A DNA stretch of 64,000 nt, taken from positions 12,399 through 76,398 of the forward strand of contig JADGJC010000171.1 in assembly GCA_027596075.1 (NCBI GenBank), given 5' to 3'. The notes beneath the pieces were generated by a model. The model was not told the origin of the DNA. It saw nothing but the letters and a program-made list of their open reading frames with translations, and ran no database searches. Below are positions 60,001 through 64,000 of the stretch, one piece after another; positions within the stretch are counted from its first letter, which is position 1, and every line of letters starts with the position of its first letter. Made by a program: the position numbers and the translations under genes. This DNA comes from Rhizophlyctis rosea. Taxonomy: Eukaryota > Chytridiomycota > Chytridiomycetes > Rhizophlyctidales > Rhizophlyctidaceae.

Positions 60001-61743
60001 GAAGGGAGGTGTCGCGGGTGCTCAAGAGCTGTTCGAAGACGAGGCGGACGAAGATGGGGACGTTGTTATGGGTGAGGGGGGTGAGGACGACGGTTGGGAA
60101 GACGAGGACGCCATTGAGGCCGATAATGCGGCTAACGGCGGAGGAGCGAACGGTGCCGAAGAAGAGGACGAGGACGAAAACGAAGACGATGATGAAGACG
60201 AAGATCTCGACGATGAGGATGCAGCGAACGGCGAAGTGGACGAGGAGCTCCGGAAGAAGTTGTTTGCTGCTTTGGGAGACGCGGCGCTGAAGGGTGGTGA
60301 GGAGGACGATGACGTGGAGGACGACGAAGACGACGAAGGCTTGGACGACGACCAAATGGAAGCCTTCGACGCCAAGCTAGCAGAAATCTTCAAACAAAAG
60401 AAAGAGTTGAAAAAGGCCAAAAAGGACACAAAACGCCAAGTCCTTGACTTCAAGTTCCGCGTCTTGGGACTCCTCGACACCTTCCTCAAAAAAGCGCCCG
60501 AATCCCCACTCATCCTCGACCTTATCCCGGCCCTCCTAAACCTCATCCGCGACTGCAGTCTTAGCGCGGACGATAAGGACGTTCTTCCGAAAGTTCGGTC
60601 GCTCGTGAATAATTCGCTTTGCGGGGTGACCGCGGTACCGAAGGGGTTGGATGTTGAGAAGGTTTTTGAAGTCATGGAACAGGTCCATGAATACATGCGG
60701 AGGAAAGCACCGGATACCAAAGCTTTTGAAGCTGCTTCTAAATGCAGTCTTCTCTGTATTCGTATCTCGCACGCTTCTTCACCCTCCTCTTCATCCACCA
60801 CACCCACCACCCCGCAAAAGAAAGCAAAAACCTCCTCCTCCTCCACCTCAACCCCACCAACCCCCCAGAAATCCCGCATCGTAGAAATCTACCGCACAAC
60901 GCTTAAAGACTTTATCGAGCGGAAGAACAGTAAGGTCAAGACGAAGTTAATGGAGGATCTTTTGGATAGGTATTCGGAGTACGCGTGGGAGCTTTTGCCG
61001 GATTTGATGGAGTGGGTTGGGGAGGAGGGCAGCAAGAAGGCGGAGCAGATGGAGAGGTGTTATAAGGTTTTGGGTGTCATTGCTAATCGGAATGCGAAGG
61101 CGGTGAGTATTCGCTCAGCCTTTTGCTTTCTGCTCATGGATGCTGCCCCGTGCTTTTGTGGCGGGTTTTAAACGTCCCTACTGAATATTCGCTGGCCAAT
61201 AGGAAACACCGGAACGCGTCGCGATGATTAAGAGGGTTACGCCGTCTTTTGTTGCGCATGTTGTTGCGCAGTTGAAGTATGCTATGCATGGGCCGGAGGA
61301 TGGGGTGGGTGCTATGAACAAGAGGCGGATCAAGGAGTTTGTGAAGCTTGTTATGGCGATGGGGAGGAGGGTTAAGAGGAGTTTGGGGAATGATGAGGTA
61401 TGTCCTTTTCTGATTTGATTCCATTTTTGGTCATCGGCATGTCCTGCTGCGCTTTGAAAATTATTACTCTCCGTGTTTTCCTCTTGTCTCTCATCATCCT
61501 AACCCCCCTTCCGCTCCCCGCACGCAGTTCAACAAAACGTTCGCGACGCCGGAGCTTATTGCGGCGTTTAGGGAGTTGACGGAGGCGGAGAGGTATAAGA
61601 GTCAGACTAGTATTGCGGCGTTGGCGAAGCAGTGTTTGAAAAATGTGTTGGGGGTTGATGTGGGGTTGGGGAGGAAGGCGAGGAAGATGATGGGGAAGGG
61701 GAAGAAGGGGGAGGTGAAGGGTGAGGGTGAGGGGGCGGAGTGA
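57003..61743 (+). CDS. POL5: Pol5 / MYBBP1A nucleolar protein
   Basis: About eleven exons and roughly 1,200 residues. Pol5 is a HEAT-like alpha-solenoid nucleolar protein needed for rRNA synthesis and ribosome maturation; despite its name it lacks credible polymerase motifs. First exons 57003-57266, 57334-57420 and 57707-57895 are in phase 0 and read LYWDLASYDQKARSKAAETL, VVYALKRLLRGLSSNRQGAR-GFSVMLTE and LLRQLSFVPVSLVLSMLWKL, the family's conserved opening. Later landmarks are LLFVSTHERKFMGFLLFQ, NPRLHSVWD and a long Asp/Glu tract (about 60040-60350), typical of nucleolar proteins. The C-terminus is Lys/Gly-rich and basic. Intron 2 (57421-57706) is unusually long at 286 bp and full of hairpins. 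Confidence 0.9.
57453..57642 (+). repeat. array of GC hairpins with GNA triloops inside a Pol5 intron
   Basis: Two diverged copies (57453-57512 and 57550-57642) share GCGCGGAGCGCACA and ATGTGAGCG-CAGCGAACGGATC. Inside are perfect inverted repeats with 3-nt loops: GTGCGC-GGA-GCGCAC (57550-57564), GTGCGC-GAA-GCGCAC (57628-57642), GAGC-GTA-GCTC (57611-57621) and GCGC-GGA-GCGC (57455-57465). A near-perfect one sits around GCGAAGC at 57502-57508. Confidence 0.85.
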
Positions 61744-64000
61744 TGTGGGGTGGTGTGCAGGTTGGGGTCAGGGTTGGGGGTGTAGTTTTTATGTTTTCGT
61801 AAGTTATAGCATTTTTGTAGTTGTAAATAGAGATTGGTTTTGGTGCTCAAGAGTACGGAGCTCTGGCGTGTTGTTTCTGTTTAGGACCGGTCATCTCTCG
61901 TCGACGCTCTGGATGGCGTGCAGAAGAAGTAGGGATTCCCCCGACGTGAGTCATTTTTTTCCAAATCCGTTTGACTTGGGAAGGCTGCCGGATGCATCGG
62001 AAGATGTTGAGTTCGTCTGAGCAGCTTTCAGCAATATTGGAAATGAGGTTTTTGAAAAAAAAAAAAGAACCTGACTGGGAAGTTGTCACAGCCTAGCTTG
62101 TTGTTCCGGGCAATGAACTGACACTTCAAAGGGATGGAGTTCTGTTGGATGTGGAGATGGGTTAGCAGTCAAAGGGGATTTTGTGGACAGGTAAGTTAGG
62201 GCTCTGGGGTCAACCGTCCACCGAGTCCTGCAAAGAACATCACAAAGCCAAAGGTTTGCGCCGTCGCATGGCTTGGGGTGGTGCATATTGAGATACCCAG
62301 TTCCTCGGCTTGCTTTTTTTTTCCCATCCCGCGGCTAAGCTGAAGGTGGATTGCAGCCCAGGCAAGCAGGAGTGACATTCCGGCCTCCAATATGAAGTGG
62401 AGGGTTCAACAGCATCAAAGGGTCGCAGTCAGGGTCAGAGTCGAAAACAAAGGATCAGAGGGAGTACGCACAATTAGCGAGCGGCATTTGGATAATCGAG
62501 CTCGCATTTGATTACGCATTCGGTAGCCATTATTGTTATCGTATTCATACCGAAGACAAAGGGCATACCGTACTGAGTTTTCCGATATTCAGTCGCCATC
62601 AACAATATCTGGTACATCGGAAGTTGATCATGGGTTGTCGTGGCAAAAAGGAAATGAAGAAGAGCGCGCAATGCCTCATGGAATGAGGTCCGGGTCAGGT
62701 TCCGAAACCTAGCTAAACCTGTTTGTTTGACTTTGCACGCACATTCGGTGACTGATGCGCCGATGACGGCACCACTAGCATCTTCCTCCACATGGTCAAA
62801 AGATCGATGCGATGTTGTTTTCTTTGGCAACGCGAACGTCCAGGAATTGCGATAACTTCCCCCATGACGAAGCATTGATGGATGTTGGGATGATCGCTAT
62901 CTAACTTTTCTTGCGGCGAAGCGCGTATCGATAAGAATGAGTTAGAGTGGATATACAGAATTTAGAATTGCACTCAGTCAATCGCATGATGAAGAGTTCA
63001 GACAATTTTTGAACTTGGTTTGGCTGAAATGAATTTGACGTGGACGTCTTCAGACGGAATACGATGGCGAGAAATGTTGAGCATCATCACTTGCAATTGA
63101 TTGGCTTGGTTAATATTGGCCACAGCGGCCCGTAGGAGTATTTTACAGAAGTATCGGAAGGGGGGAGAAGAGATTTGGCGGCCAGGGGTGAAATCTGAAT
63201 GGCCAACCTTGCAAAATTGTGGGAAGCATTAGGGTTTTCGCGGTACTTTACCTACTTTGCATCTTTTGACATGAAAAGCATCAAGTCTAACCATGCCCCG
63301 TCAATCGTCAATTCTTTTCATCCCAGGAGCACTTGACACCAAGCGTGTTCATGAAATGATTGATCTCGGGTGTAGAGTTTGCCTCATCAAAGTCCTCAAG
63401 AGCAAGAAGATGAAAGAAAAAAGGGAGAACCAAAGCCGGGCACTGAAAGGAAATTTAGATTGAACGTCACAATCTTGTCGACATCAGTACATAGCACTTC
63501 GGTGGACAACACTGAAGTATGGATCAAATCGCTCAATCTGAGTAGAATCTGAGAAGAAAGCAGGGTCAAGATCTATCTATTCATTGGCCTTCGACTGCTA
63601 CATCAGGTTGAACATCATGAAAGAAGAGAGAACAAAGAGGTGAAGGCAGGCATGACGATAGCATATGCCGTTGAGGCTTCTTCTGCTGGATCCCATAGGG
63701 GCTGTTGAACGCATCCGCATCTGCAAAGGGTCCACCGAAGTCAAGTACCGCACCGCTCTTCGGGCAAAGAATGTTGTTCTTCATTGCCTCAAGTACACAG
63801 TTCCCACGATCCCAACGACACCATTCACCACAAGGCTTCGTAAATACGTCATGGTGGACATGTAGTCATAATCGGAGAAAGGTGTGCACATATCTTTTTT
63901 TCCTTCATGGAAATCAGGTCCAACGGTTCCAAAAAATAGAACCAATGGTTATGCAAGCGCCGGTGAAATATGAGAGTTTTGGATCTTTTCCATGGATCGT
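61744..64000. other. gene-poor end of window
   Basis: Short frames only. A 134-residue minus-strand frame at 62474-62875 has no recognisable domain. A 12-A run lies at about 62056-62067 and a T-run near 62312. No RNA gene was seen. Confidence 0.45.

Noticed and set aside
60022..60879. Minus-strand frame of 285 codons, Ser-rich
   Set aside because: It is the mirror of the acidic tract of Pol5; Asp/Glu codons read as Ser/Phe/Val on the other strand.
62474..62875. Minus-strand frame of 134 codons as a gene
   Set aside because: No domain, signal peptide, convincing splice partner or codon bias.

Overview
The window looks like nuclear DNA of an early-diverging, zoospore-type fungus, most plausibly a chytrid. 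Genes are spliced with short introns (about 50-90 bp, GT..AG, often GTAAGT or GTGAGT donors). The products are ordinary fungal ones (Vps10, Pol5, Afg1, myotubularin), and one is a gamma-secretase PEN-2 subunit, which the common higher fungi lack. Base composition is balanced. The lineage is an inference. No tRNA, rRNA, CRISPR array or transposon could be supported.

Layout. 1-6 kb is gene-poor and starts in an extreme C-run. 6.0-10.6 kb holds a divergent pair: an MFS transporter (-) and an AFG1-type ATPase (+). 13.0-14.1 kb is a PPR protein. 14.3-23.4 kb is a cluster of four putative amidoligase paralogues on alternating strands: amidoligase-GGCT fusion (-), plain amidoligase (+), WWE-amidoligase-BRI3-like fusion (-), and a catalytically degenerate amidoligase with a Pro/Gly tail (+). 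24.7-30.8 kb carries three tandem F-box paralogues with one conserved intron, the first apparently frameshifted. 31.1-38.9 kb is one large Vps10/sortilin-type receptor with three VPS10 domains, divergent from PEN-2 at 39.6-40.0 kb. 40.6-45.1 kb holds a five-repeat Myb-like protein (-) divergent from an active-looking myotubularin (+). 45.4-47.1 kb is an unrecognised membrane protein, followed by an assembly gap at 47.99-48.00 kb. 48.1-49.3 kb is a persulfide-dioxygenase-like metallo-hydrolase. 50-52.6 kb has unrecognised minus-strand membrane or coiled-coil genes. 53.4-54.7 kb resembles the kinetochore protein CENP-H. 55.6-56.2 kb resembles a Gag1-like clamp protein. 57.0-61.7 kb is Pol5/MYBBP1A, with an array of GNA-triloop hairpins in one intron.

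The candidate undescribed system is the amidoligase cluster. Two members keep every expected active-site motif and two have lost them all. One intact member carries an ADP-ribose-binding type WWE domain at its N-terminus and a zinc-ribbon/hydrophobic BRI3-like tail. One degenerate member is fused to a gamma-glutamylcyclotransferase domain with its catalytic Glu intact. A reasonable hypothesis is a ligation/removal pair for gamma-glutamyl-type amide bonds, recruited to ADP-ribosylated or membrane-associated targets. That function is inference only. Exon boundaries were derived by hand from splice consensus, frame continuity and family homology.
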